From Bacillota bacterium (GTDB lineage: Bacteria > Bacillota > Sulfobacillia > JAJZYS01 > JAJYTV01): a stretch of DNA of 13,876 bases. Position 1 is the stretch's first letter; every line of letters starts with the position of its first letter. This document shows, piece by piece, positions 1 through 7,166 of this stretch. The translations under genes and the position numbers were made by a program. The notes beneath the pieces are model-generated. The model worked only from the letters and a program-made list of their open reading frames with translations, made no database searches and was not told the origin of the DNA. The DNA is taken from the NCBI GenBank assembly GCA_021810725.1, contig JAJZIE010000042.1, positions 1-13,876 of the forward strand. Reading direction: 5' to 3'.

Positions 1-543
1 CCGGGAACTTACGCCTGTGGAGATCCCTCTGCCGGGGTGGCCAGAACCGTCACTAGGTACGGGTCGTCGAAGCAGGAAGCAGCAAAGGGCGCATCGCGAG
101 ATATTTGTCCAAAGTTGCAGAACGGTCTGGCATTCTTCCGCCGTGTGGACTGGGGGCATCGACTGCCCCAACTTGGCCTGCTGCTCACCGACGAGACGTT
201 CGTGGCCGCGAGCCTGGGCGGCGCCGTCGATCCAAGAGGCTACCTAAAGCTCGTCTGGCTTCCCTACGTCACCTGGGTGGGCGGCAGCCTTGTCGGGGTG
301 CTGGCGGGCAGCCTGCTTCCCGCCCTGCTGCGGCATGCCTTCGGCATCGCGATCGACGCGCTCTTCGTCAGCCTCCTGGTTCACGCCGTCCGATCCGATG
401 GGAAAACGGTGTGGGCCGCGGGGGCCGGAGCGGCGGGGGCCTATCTGGGCGCCCCGCTCGGCGGCTGGTCGCTCGTGGTCGGCATGGCGTGCGGAGCCCT
501 TGTGTACCTGCTCGCTTCGATGCGGCCGGCCAGGTCGGCATGA
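1..543 (+). pseudogene. azlC: AzlC-family branched-chain amino acid permease, 5'-truncated remnant
   Basis: AzlC forms the large subunit of a two-protein inner-membrane exporter of branched-chain amino acids and their analogues, with AzlD as partner. Family resemblance begins near nucleotide 155 with the hallmark TDETF motif and continues through several hydrophobic segments (WVGGSLVGVLAG, IDALFVSLLVHAV and a Gly/Ala-rich C-terminal helix pair) to a stop at 541-543. Full-length AzlC proteins are about 230-250 residues. Only about 130 C-terminal residues are present here. The frame stays open to the window edge, but the first 50 or so codons (a GTG at 37 is the first start candidate) are polar and do not resemble the missing AzlC helices. 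The stop overlaps the azlD start as ATGA, so the pair was once translationally coupled. I read this as a gene cut by a rearrangement left of about 120-155. An assembly join is the alternative. Confidence 0.72.
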
Positions 544-1040
544 GGCCCTTCGACCTCCTGCTCTTCGTGCTGGCGGCGGCGCTGGGGACGGCCCTGATCC
601 GCTATCTGCCCGCCCGCTACGCCCACCGCGCCGCCGATCCACGCCTGCAGCGGCTGTTGCAGGGAGTGCCCGCCGCCGCCCTCGGCGTCTTGCTTGTCAC
701 CAGTTTCACTTCGGCCCTGCCCCCGCACTACCTCGTGACGACGGCGCTTGCGCTGGCGCTCGCCGCGCTGCTCTCCTGTCGGCCGGGCGGCGTGCTCTGG
801 CCCGTGGTCGGAGCGGTGGCCGTGGCGGCGGCCGAACTCTGGCTGCACCTGGCTAGCCGCCGCGGTACCAGCCCGAGGGCTCGGGGTGATCGCTGCGCAG
901 CAGTCTCGACGGAGCCGTGGCGAAGAGGCCGTCCACGTAATCCGGCCATAGGTCCGCCTCGGGCCAGTCCGCGTTCCATGCGACGGCCCGCGGACCACCT
1001 GCCGAGAGGAGTTCCCGTGCGTGCGCCTCGTTTGGGCTGA
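540..1040 (+). CDS. azlD: AzlD-family transport subunit with aberrant C-terminal extension
   Basis: AzlD is the small membrane partner of AzlC in branched-chain amino acid export. The ATG at 540 overlaps the azlC stop (ATGA). Residues 1-105 show the family pattern: an N-terminal helix followed by RYLPARY, a QGVPAAALGVLLV helix near 41-54, and two further helices ending in AELWLHLA near residue 105. The family is usually about 100-110 residues. This frame has no stop there and continues for about 60 residues of Arg/Pro-rich sequence to a TGA at 1038-1040. The extension lies entirely antisense to the end of the ALDH-like gene. A TAG at 854-856 occurs in the adjacent frame exactly where the protein should end, which suggests a small indel or loss of the normal stop. 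With azlC truncated, this gene is probably not making a working exporter. Confidence 0.68.
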   Translation: MRPFDLLLFVLAAALGTALIRYLPARYAHRAADPRLQRLLQGVPAAALGVLLVTSFTSALPPHYLVTTALALALAALLSCRPGGVLWPVVGAVAVAAAELWLHLASRRGTSPRARGDRCAAVSTEPWRRGRPRNPAIGPPRASPRSMRRPADHLPRGVPVRAPRLG

Positions 1041-2283
1041 TGACGGTGCAGGGTCCGCCGCTGCGGGCGGCCAGCCCGAGAAGCTCATCGTCGTCGGCCG
1101 CTTCGCGCACCTCCAGCAGTGCACCCCACACCTCGGCGGCTTCGCCCGCCCCGGCCTGCAGGAGCAGCGCCGGCCGCCAGTAGGTCCCCCCTGCCCGTTC
1201 TGGCGTGGTCGGCTGGTCGCCGCCGTAGATCAGCGTCGCGCCGTCCGCCTGGCGACGGGCCACGTGCTCCTTGAGCTCGGCCAGCAGGGCCTCGCCGGGA
1301 ACCGGGCCGATCTCCGTGTCGAAGTCGATCGGGTTGCCGATCTGGAGGCTGCTCAGCCTCGAGATGATGCGCAGGAGCAGGTGGTCATGGTTCTTGCGCG
1401 TGACATAGAGCCTCTGCGCCGCCCACTCGGACCGCCCACCCCGAAAGGTCGCGGCGAGCACCGCCGATGCGGCCGCCACGTCGAGGTCCGCACCCTCGAA
1501 GACGGCGACGCAGCCCTTGACCCACGGCCGGAGATAGGTTCGTCCACCGCCCACCCGGCGCAGCGCCAGCCGGGCCTCCGGACCGACGCCCGCGGCAAGG
1601 TCGACGCCCCGGTGGCTCGCGAGGTCCTCCGTGAGCTCCGGGCCCCCGGCCAGCACCTGCACGGCGCCCGCCGGCAGACCACCGCGGGCCAGGTGCTGCG
1701 CGATGCGCAACGCAAGCAGCGGCCGCTCCTCCCCGGCCAACCAGATGACGGCGTTGCCCCTAACGAGCGCGGCCATCGCGAGCACGAACTCGTCCGGGGT
1801 CGTCCCAAACGCGGGGCCTTGCACGGCCACCACCCCGAGCGGAGCCGGGCGCTCTAGGACGTCCCGGCCAAATCCCGCCGGCCGCCAGTTCCAGGCCCTA
1901 CCGGCGGCGGCGAGGGCCCGTTCGGACCAGAGCAGGGCACGCCGCCAGCAGAGTTCCGCCTCACGCAGCGTCAGCCCGCTCTCCCGCGCCGCAAGGCGTG
2001 CAAGTTCGGCCTGATCGCCCTCCATGTCCCCAAGGATCGGGCGCAACTTCCCCGCCCTGGCCTCGGGGGTCATGCGCGGCCAGGGACCGGCGTCCGCGGC
2101 GTGCCGAGCCGAGCGCACGGCCTCCTCGCCCTGCGCGGCCGTGGCCAGTGCGGCGGCGCCCAGGGGACGGCCGGTCGCGGGTTCCACCACCACCGCCTTC
2201 ATCTGATCCAGGCCCCTCAGGCGGCCATCGATCAGCAGCGGTCTCGGCTCGTCCTGGCTGAGCCAGGCGTCCGTCGACAGCAA
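853..2283 (-). CDS. Aldehyde dehydrogenase-fold protein lacking catalytic residues (probable pseudoenzyme)
   Basis: The 476-residue protein has the length and order of NAD(P)-dependent ALDH proteins: an N-terminal cofactor-domain region, a PLGVVAV stretch near 148, RGNAVIW near 175, GGLPAGAVQVLAG near 201, GADLD near 264, AAQRLYV near 288, YWRPALL near 368 and EVWG near 384. The catalytic positions are replaced. By gap-free comparison with the GQxC motif the nucleophile Cys is Glu286. The general-base Glu of ELGGK is Arg252 (Lys256 is kept). The oxyanion Asn of PWN is Phe159, and the cofactor Lys of KPSE is Leu182. The GSTxxG nucleotide loop is also missing (AAGVGPEA near 230). The frame is intact, so this looks maintained rather than decayed. 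The TTG start at 2283 is chosen because AGGGGGAG lies six bases upstream. It follows mltG by 42 bases, and its role is unknown. Confidence 0.8.
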   Translation of the reverse strand: MLSTDAWLSQDEPRPLLIDGRLRGLDQMKAVVVEPATGRPLGAAALATAAQGEEAVRSARHAADAGPWPRMTPEARAGKLRPILGDMEGDQAELARLAARESGLTLREAELCWRRALLWSERALAAAGRAWNWRPAGFGRDVLERPAPLGVVAVQGPAFGTTPDEFVLAMAALVRGNAVIWLAGEERPLLALRIAQHLARGGLPAGAVQVLAGGPELTEDLASHRGVDLAAGVGPEARLALRRVGGGRTYLRPWVKGCVAVFEGADLDVAAASAVLAATFRGGRSEWAAQRLYVTRKNHDHLLLRIISRLSSLQIGNPIDFDTEIGPVPGEALLAELKEHVARRQADGATLIYGGDQPTTPERAGGTYWRPALLLQAGAGEAAEVWGALLEVREAADDDELLGLAARSGGPCTVISPNEAHARELLSAGGPRAVAWNADWPEADLWPDYVDGLFATAPSRLLRSDHPEPSGWYRGG

Positions 2284-2325
2284 TAGAAGCTCCCCCTCAT
2301 GGATGCAAGGCAGTCGTCGCCCGGC

Positions 2326-3360
2326 CTACGGGTGCGCCTGCTCCGCCGCCAGTTGCTGCTCGTAGGTGTAGCTGAAGATGTGGCTGCCGTTCGGCAGGCC
2401 GTAGAAGTAGAGGTACCCCACCTTGGCCGGATGCAGAACGGCCTCGATCGAGGGCAGCCCGGGATTGCAGATCGGCCCCGGTGGCAGCGCCTTGGCGTAG
2501 TAGGTGTTGTAAGGCGAAGGGTAGTGCTCATCCTTGATGGTGACGGCGTCGAGCGGCCGACCGAGCGCGTAGGCGACGGTCGGGTCGGACTGCATCGGCA
2601 TGCCGATGCGCAGGCGGTTCAGGAAGACGGCGGCGATGAGAGGCCGCTCGCGCTCCAGCTTGGCCTCGCGCTCCACAAGCGAGGCCAGGGTCATCACCTG
2701 ATTGACGGTCAGGTGCTCCTTCGCAGCCTGCTGCCGCATGGCCGGCGTGAACTCCCGCTCCCACTGGGCGAACAGCAGATCGGCGATCTGCGTAGGCGTC
2801 GTCCCGTAGGGAATCTCGTAGGTCGATGGGAAGGCGTAGCCCTCGAGCCGGTAGCGGACCTTGGCGCTCTGCGGGATGAAGGGGTTCGGGAACCCCTTGG
2901 CCGCGGCTACGAATGCCGAGACGGTCGCGATGCCCTTGTCCCGCAACAGAAAAGCGATGTCCGAGACGGTGTAGCCCTCGGGAATGGTGAGCTTGCGTTC
3001 GGCCACCTCACCCGCCACCAAGGCGTGCAGGATCTGCCGCGAGGACTGCCTGCCGGATAGCAGATAGACGCCGGCCTGGATGTCGCTCGCATCGTGCCTC
3101 ACATCGGCGTAGAGACGAAGATAGAGCGCGCTCCGGATGATACCGAGCTTCTGCAGGTGCTGGGCCACGCCCGCCAGCGATGAACCGTCCTTGACGCGCA
3201 CCAGCACCCGCGGCGCACGGGGCGAAACCGGATCGCCCGCCGTACTCCAGAAGGCGGCCCCCCAGGCGATCGCAGCCACCAGCGCCAGCACAACGAGAAG
3301 GCCCAGGATCTTTCCTGGGCCCATTCTGCGCACGATGGCAGGCCAAGGCATCGGCATCAC
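2326..3360 (-). CDS. mltG: Endolytic murein transglycosylase MltG
   Basis: MltG is a membrane-anchored lytic transglycosylase that cuts nascent glycan strands and is thought to set their length during peptidoglycan elongation. The 344-residue protein has a short cytoplasmic N-terminus, one membrane helix at about residues 18-38, and a LysM-like subdomain at about 50-125 (VLVRVKDGSSLAGVAQHL ... IPEGYTVSDIA). The YceG catalytic domain follows. The catalytic Glu is Glu230 in LASLVEREA, followed by VFLNRL, MPMQSDPTVAYALG, SPYNTYY and the conserved end LPPGPICNPGLPSIEAVLHP. The start is GTG at 3360 or ATG at 3357, with GAGAAG six or nine bases upstream. It sits 31 bases after the DUF1292 gene, the same arrangement as yrzB-yrrL in Bacillus. 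In Bacillus yrrL is followed by trmR and U32 peptidases; here the ALDH-like gene takes that place. Confidence 0.95.
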   Translation of the reverse strand: MMPMPWPAIVRRMGPGKILGLLVVLALVAAIAWGAAFWSTAGDPVSPRAPRVLVRVKDGSSLAGVAQHLQKLGIIRSALYLRLYADVRHDASDIQAGVYLLSGRQSSRQILHALVAGEVAERKLTIPEGYTVSDIAFLLRDKGIATVSAFVAAAKGFPNPFIPQSAKVRYRLEGYAFPSTYEIPYGTTPTQIADLLFAQWEREFTPAMRQQAAKEHLTVNQVMTLASLVEREAKLERERPLIAAVFLNRLRIGMPMQSDPTVAYALGRPLDAVTIKDEHYPSPYNTYYAKALPPGPICNPGLPSIEAVLHPAKVGYLYFYGLPNGSHIFSYTYEQQLAAEQAHP

Positions 3361-3391
3361 CGCCTACTTCTCGGCGGCGAGGTCGAACGGC

Positions 3392-3757
3392 CTACTCGTC
3401 CTCACCCTCGTCGTCGTCGTCAAGACCGTCCTCCTCGTCCAGGAGTTCCTCCCACGCGGTGGCGACGCGCTCGAACTCGGCCTCGTCGTCGATGTCGACG
3501 AGCACCTCGTTGCCCTCGTCGTCTTCCTCCATGCGCAGGATCACGGCCTCGTCGGCCTCTTCCGCGTCGCCGTCCTCGGCGGGGATCAGGATGGCGTACT
3601 CGTTCTCATCGACCTCGATGACGTCCAGCAAGGCGAACTGGTGCTCCTTGCCGTCCTCGTCGACGAGCGTGATGACCTCGTCCTCGCTCAGGTGCTCGTG
3701 CTCGTCGTGGTCGTGGCCAGGGTGCATGTGCTCGCCCTTGTGCTCGTGATCTGCCAT
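3392..3757 (-). CDS. DUF1292 family protein with histidine-rich N-terminus (YrzB-like)
   Basis: This is a 121-residue, extremely acidic protein of the DUF1292 family, whose biochemical role is not established. The family core is at about residues 25-105: ITLVDEDGKEHQFALLDVIEV, YAILIPAED, EAVILRMEED and the closing VATAWEELLDEE. An Asp/Glu-only tail follows. The first 22 residues are unusual, with eight histidines in HxH and HxxH spacing (His4, 6, 10, 12, 15, 17, 20, 22). This looks like a metal-binding head added to the family core. The ATG at 3757 has AAGGAAG six bases upstream. The gene lies between ruvX (22 bases) and mltG (31 bases), its usual Bacillota position, so it is very likely cotranscribed with them. 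Confidence 0.9.
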   Translation of the reverse strand: MADHEHKGEHMHPGHDHDEHEHLSEDEVITLVDEDGKEHQFALLDVIEVDENEYAILIPAEDGDAEEADEAVILRMEEDDEGNEVLVDIDDEAEFERVATAWEELLDEEDGLDDDDEGEDE

Positions 3758-3779
3758 GCTCTACTTCCTTTCCCATCGG

Positions 3780-4205
3780 CTATCTCGCGAGGCTGGGCCC
3801 CTGGTCGAGATAGCTCTGCAGAATCCATTGCGCCGCCTGCTGGTCGATGATGCGCCGTCTGCGCGCACGCGGCATGTCCGCCGCGATTAACATGCGCTCG
3901 GCCCCCTTGGTGGTCAGGCGCTCATCCCACAGTATCACCGGCAGACCGGTTCGGGAAGCCAAGTTTTCGGCCAGCTTCCGCGCCGCCATCGCCCGCTCGC
4001 CTTCGCTGCCGTTCATGTGGCGCGGCAGCCCGACAACGATGCGTTCGACGTCCATGCTTCGCGCCAAATCGGCAAGCTCCTGCGCCCCCGCGTCTTCTCC
4101 CGCCGCATCGAGCGTCGCCACTCCGCGCGCCAGCATGCCCAGCTCATCGGAAACGGCGACGCCTATGCGTTTCGTGCCGGGATCGACGCCCATCACCCTG
4201 GGCAA
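3780..4205 (-). CDS. ruvX: RuvX/YqgF family putative pre-16S rRNA nuclease
   Basis: YqgF/RuvX proteins have an RNase H-like fold and are implicated in maturation of the 16S rRNA 5' end; an older idea is Holliday junction resolution. The 141-residue length is typical. Visible motifs are MGVDPGTKRIGVAVSD (acidic Asp8), RIVVGLPRHMNGSEG near 55-69, LWDERLTTKGAERML near 92-106 with Glu95, and the C-terminal DQQAAQWILQSYLD with Asp121. These are the expected acidic active-site positions. The longest reading starts at TTG 4205, three bases after the ireB stop, with GGCGAG six bases upstream inside the end of ireB. GTG at 4196 and ATG at 4193 are possible, but the ATG start would remove the residues just before the first strand. 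The gene is tightly coupled to ireB upstream. Confidence 0.94.
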   Translation of the reverse strand: MPRVMGVDPGTKRIGVAVSDELGMLARGVATLDAAGEDAGAQELADLARSMDVERIVVGLPRHMNGSEGERAMAARKLAENLASRTGLPVILWDERLTTKGAERMLIAADMPRARRRRIIDQQAAQWILQSYLDQGPSLAR

Positions 4206-4208
4206 GCG

Positions 4209-4454
4209 CTACTCGCCAAGATAGCCGCGCACCAGCTCCTCGAGGAGCTCGTCGCGCTCGATCTGACGGATCAGGTTGCGCGCATTGCGATGCGCGGTGA
4301 TGTACGCGGGATCGCCCGAGAGCAGGTAGCCGACGAGTTGCACGACCGGATTGTACCCCTTCTCGCGAAGGGCCGCGTGCACCGTCCGCAGCACCTCGGC
4401 AGCGTCAGGACCTTCCGGCCGCACGTCAAACATGCGCGTCCTGTCGTCCGACAT
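4209..4454 (-). CDS. ireB: IreB family regulatory phosphoprotein (DUF965, YrzL-like)
   Basis: In Enterococcus, IreB is a small phosphorylated substrate of the PASTA Ser/Thr kinase IreK and acts negatively in cephalosporin resistance. The 81-residue protein matches the whole family: TRMFDV near the N-terminus, ALREKGYNPVVQLVGYLLSG in the middle, then GDPAYITAHRNARNLI and IERDELLEELVRGYL at the end. A threonine in the short N-terminal tail (DDRTRMF) is a candidate phosphosite by analogy with the N-terminal threonines of the Enterococcus protein. The frame extends upstream to a GTG at 4469, but GGGAGGT lies inside that extension six bases before the ATG at 4454, so the ATG is the start. It lies 27 bases after alaS and three bases before ruvX. 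Confidence 0.95.
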   Translation of the reverse strand: MSDDRTRMFDVRPEGPDAAEVLRTVHAALREKGYNPVVQLVGYLLSGDPAYITAHRNARNLIRQIERDELLEELVRGYLGE

Positions 4455-4460
4455 AGCCTT

Positions 4461-4467
4461 ACCTCCC
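4461..4467 (-). promoter_or_regulatory. Ribosome binding site of ireB, fixes the start at 4454
   Basis: GGGAGGT on the minus strand ends six bases before the ATG at 4454. The site would be inside the gene if the upstream GTG at 4469 were used, so it argues for the 81-residue form of IreB. Confidence 0.85.
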
Positions 4468-4481
4468 ACCCGCGGCCCCTT

Positions 4482-7109
4482 TCAGGCCAAGGCCGCTCGC
4501 GCGGCTTCCTTGCCCGCCGCCAGCGCCGCTGGGGCGAGTTCCGGGTTCTTGGCGCCTCCCTGGGCGAGATCCGGGCGTCCACCGCCGCGACCCTGCGCAG
4601 CTTTGGCCATACGTCCCAGGATGTCTCCCGCCCGCACCCCACGCTGCACCATGTCGGGGCTGACGGCGCAGAGCAGATGCAGGTTTCCGTCCAGCCGCGA
4701 GGCTAGGCATAGGATACCTCGTTTGCCCTGTGACCGCCACATGTCCGCCACCTCGCGCAGACCCGCGAGATCGACGTCCGCCACCTCGCCGACGACGATG
4801 CCGACTTCGCCGACGACCTCCTCGCTTTGCCAGAGGCCCTGCAGGGAGTCGGCGAGGCCACTGCGGCGGAGCCGCTCGATCTCGTCGCCGCGCCGCGCCA
4901 CCTCCTCGCTGAGTTCGAGCGCGCGCGCGCCAAGTCCCTCGGGCGTCGTGCGCAGGCGCTCGCACGCCTCGGCCTGCGAAGACTCGATCTCCTGCCAGCG
5001 GGCAAGCGCCGCCGGCCCCGTCAGCGCCACGACACGGCGGATGCCCGAGCCGACGGAACTCTCCTCGACGATCTTGAACGGTCCGATCTCCCCGGTGCGA
5101 CGCACGTGCGTACCGCCGCAGAGTTCGCGGGAGAACCCCTCGACCTCCACCATCCTGACGACGTCGCCATACTTCTCCTCGAACAGGGCCATGGCCCCTA
5201 GACGACGCGCCTCGGCCGGCGTCGTCTCGATCGTCCCGACCGGCTGGTCACGACAGATCTCCTCGGTCACGCGGCGTTCGACGGCCTGGATCTCCTCTGG
5301 CCGCATCGCCTCGTGGTGCAGGAAGTCGAAGCGCAGTCGCTCCGGTTCGACGACGGAACCCGCCTGGCGGACGTGCGGGCCGAGCACCTCGCGCAGTGCG
5401 GCATGCAGAAGATGCGTCGCCGTGTGGTTGCGCATCGTGGCCCGCCGACGACGTTCGTCCACCGTGGCGTGCAGCCGCTGGCCCACCGAAATGCTGCCCT
5501 GGACCACTTCGCCGACATGCAGGATGCGGCCGCCCGGCAGCTTGCGGGTGTCGGAGACCTCCACCCTGCCCGACGGTCCGACCAGGACGCCGCGGTCGCC
5601 CACCTGGCCACCGCCCTCGCCGTAGAACGGCGTGCGGGTCAGGAGCAGGCGCACCTCGCTGCCCTCGCCGGCCTCCTCGCTGCGCTGCTCACCAACGAAG
5701 AGCGCCTGGATCTCCCCGTCGTCCTCGAACGCCCCGTAGCCGCTGAACTCCGTGGCCGCGAGAGCGCTCGTGGCCGCCGCGATGGCGGCGAGCTCGCCTT
5801 CGCGCTGGCCGCGGGCCGCGCGAGCCCTCTGCCGCTGCGCGGCGAGCGCCTGGTCGAAGCCCTCGCGATCGAGCCTGAGGCCTTCCTGCGCGACGATCTC
5901 TTCCGTCAGTTCGATCGGGAAGCCATAGGTGTCGTAAAGAAGAAATGCCGCGCTACCCGGAAAGACGCCGCCCTCCGCGGCCCTGATCTGCTGCTCGAGG
6001 ATGCGCCCGCCGTCCTCAAGCGTCTGCGAGAAGCGCTCCTCCTCGGCCGCAAGAGCCACCTTGACGCTCTCCTGTCGCTCCAGGAGTTCGGGGTAGGCCT
6101 CACCCAACGACGCGATGACGGCCGGCAGCAGGTCCGGCAGGAACGGGCTCCTGAGCCCGAGCCCGCGGCCCATGCGCACCGCGCGCCTTATCAGGCGCCG
6201 CAGCACGTAGCCGCGACCCTCGTTGTCCGGCAGCACGCCGTCGACGACCAGGAACGCCGCAGCCCTCAGATGGTCCGCGATTACGCGGAAGGGGAAGCCC
6301 GCATCACCGCGGTCGTAGGCGACGCCGCTCTGGCGGACGATCTCGCCGATGATGCCCTGGAAGAGATCCGTGTCCCAGTTGCTAGGTACGCCCTGCAGCA
6401 CCGAGACGACGCGTTCGAGGCCCATGCCGGTGTCGATCGACGGACGCGGCAAGGGCGTGAGGTTGCCGTCCTGGTCGCGATCGAACTGCATGAAGACGAG
6501 GTTCCAGATCTCGAGGTAGCGGTCGCACGCGCAGGTGACGAAATCGCAGTCAGGACCGCAGGCGTGCTCCTCGCCGCGGTCGTAGAAGATCTCCGCGGTC
6601 GGGCCGCAGGGCCCGGTGTCGCCCATGGACCAGAAGTTGTCCTTCTCGCCGAAACGCCCGATGCGATCGGGGCCGACGCCCGCCACTTCCTGCCAGAGGG
6701 CGAACGCCTCGTCGTCCTGCTCGTACACCGAGTAGTAGAGCCTCTCCTTGGCAATGCCGAAACGCTCGATCAGAAGCTCACAGGCGAACTGCATCGCCTC
6801 GCGCTTGAAGTAGTCGCCGAAGCTGAAGTTGCCGAGCATCTCGAAGAACGTGTGGTGGCGCAGGGTGCGCCCGACCTGATCGAGGTCGTTGTGCTTGCCG
6901 CTGACGCGCATGCAGCGCTGGGCCGTCGTCGCACGCCGGTAGGGGCGCTGTTCGCGGCCAAGGAAGACGTCCTTGAACTGGACCATGCCGGCGTTCGTGA
7001 AGAGCAGCGTCGGATCGCCGTGGGGAACGAGCGAAGCGCTCTCCACGACGGCGTGGCCACGCTCCTTGAAGAACTCGAGAAAGGCGGCACGGACTTCCGC
7101 GGACAGCAA
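4482..7109 (-). CDS. alaS: Alanine--tRNA ligase
   Basis: AlaS charges tRNA-Ala in the cytoplasm and clears mischarged Ser or Gly. The 875-residue length is standard. In order: class II catalytic core (VRAAFLEFF and DPTLLFTNAGMVQFKD, then RHHTFFEMLGNFSFGDYFK near 80-98); tRNA-recognition domain; editing domain with the metal-binding HTATHLLHA near 559-567 and CGGTH near 661; and C-terminal DHHA1 domain with the GGGRPDLAQGG motif near 840. The frame extends to a TTG at 7130, preceded by GGGAG only four bases away. I prefer the TTG at 7109, which has GAGGAGG eight bases upstream and gives the family-like opening MLSAEVRAAFLEFF. No T-box leader is present: only 57 bases separate it from the transporter stop. 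A TATACT hexamer at 7140-7145 is a weak internal promoter candidate. Confidence 0.97.
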   Translation of the reverse strand: MLSAEVRAAFLEFFKERGHAVVESASLVPHGDPTLLFTNAGMVQFKDVFLGREQRPYRRATTAQRCMRVSGKHNDLDQVGRTLRHHTFFEMLGNFSFGDYFKREAMQFACELLIERFGIAKERLYYSVYEQDDEAFALWQEVAGVGPDRIGRFGEKDNFWSMGDTGPCGPTAEIFYDRGEEHACGPDCDFVTCACDRYLEIWNLVFMQFDRDQDGNLTPLPRPSIDTGMGLERVVSVLQGVPSNWDTDLFQGIIGEIVRQSGVAYDRGDAGFPFRVIADHLRAAAFLVVDGVLPDNEGRGYVLRRLIRRAVRMGRGLGLRSPFLPDLLPAVIASLGEAYPELLERQESVKVALAAEEERFSQTLEDGGRILEQQIRAAEGGVFPGSAAFLLYDTYGFPIELTEEIVAQEGLRLDREGFDQALAAQRQRARAARGQREGELAAIAAATSALAATEFSGYGAFEDDGEIQALFVGEQRSEEAGEGSEVRLLLTRTPFYGEGGGQVGDRGVLVGPSGRVEVSDTRKLPGGRILHVGEVVQGSISVGQRLHATVDERRRRATMRNHTATHLLHAALREVLGPHVRQAGSVVEPERLRFDFLHHEAMRPEEIQAVERRVTEEICRDQPVGTIETTPAEARRLGAMALFEEKYGDVVRMVEVEGFSRELCGGTHVRRTGEIGPFKIVEESSVGSGIRRVVALTGPAALARWQEIESSQAEACERLRTTPEGLGARALELSEEVARRGDEIERLRRSGLADSLQGLWQSEEVVGEVGIVVGEVADVDLAGLREVADMWRSQGKRGILCLASRLDGNLHLLCAVSPDMVQRGVRAGDILGRMAKAAQGRGGGRPDLAQGGAKNPELAPAALAAGKEAARAALA

Positions 7110-7117
7110 AGCGGTTT

Positions 7118-7124
7118 CCTCCTC
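7118..7124 (-). promoter_or_regulatory. Ribosome binding site of alaS, favours the start at 7109
   Basis: GAGGAGG on the minus strand is eight bases before the TTG at 7109. It is a stronger and better spaced site than the GGGAG four bases before the alternative TTG at 7130. Confidence 0.65.
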
Positions 7125-7166
7125 GGACAATTTGCTCCCAGTATACCGCCACCTGTCCTGCCGGCG

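Noticed and set aside
1..120. Insertion-sequence end at the left edge
   Set aside because: The sequence is unrelated to azlC, but no transposase fragment, terminal inverted repeat or target duplication can be seen in this short stretch.
7110..7166. Possible T-box leader before alaS
   Set aside because: Only 57 bases separate alaS from the upstream stop, with no specifier loop, T-box motif or terminator hairpin.
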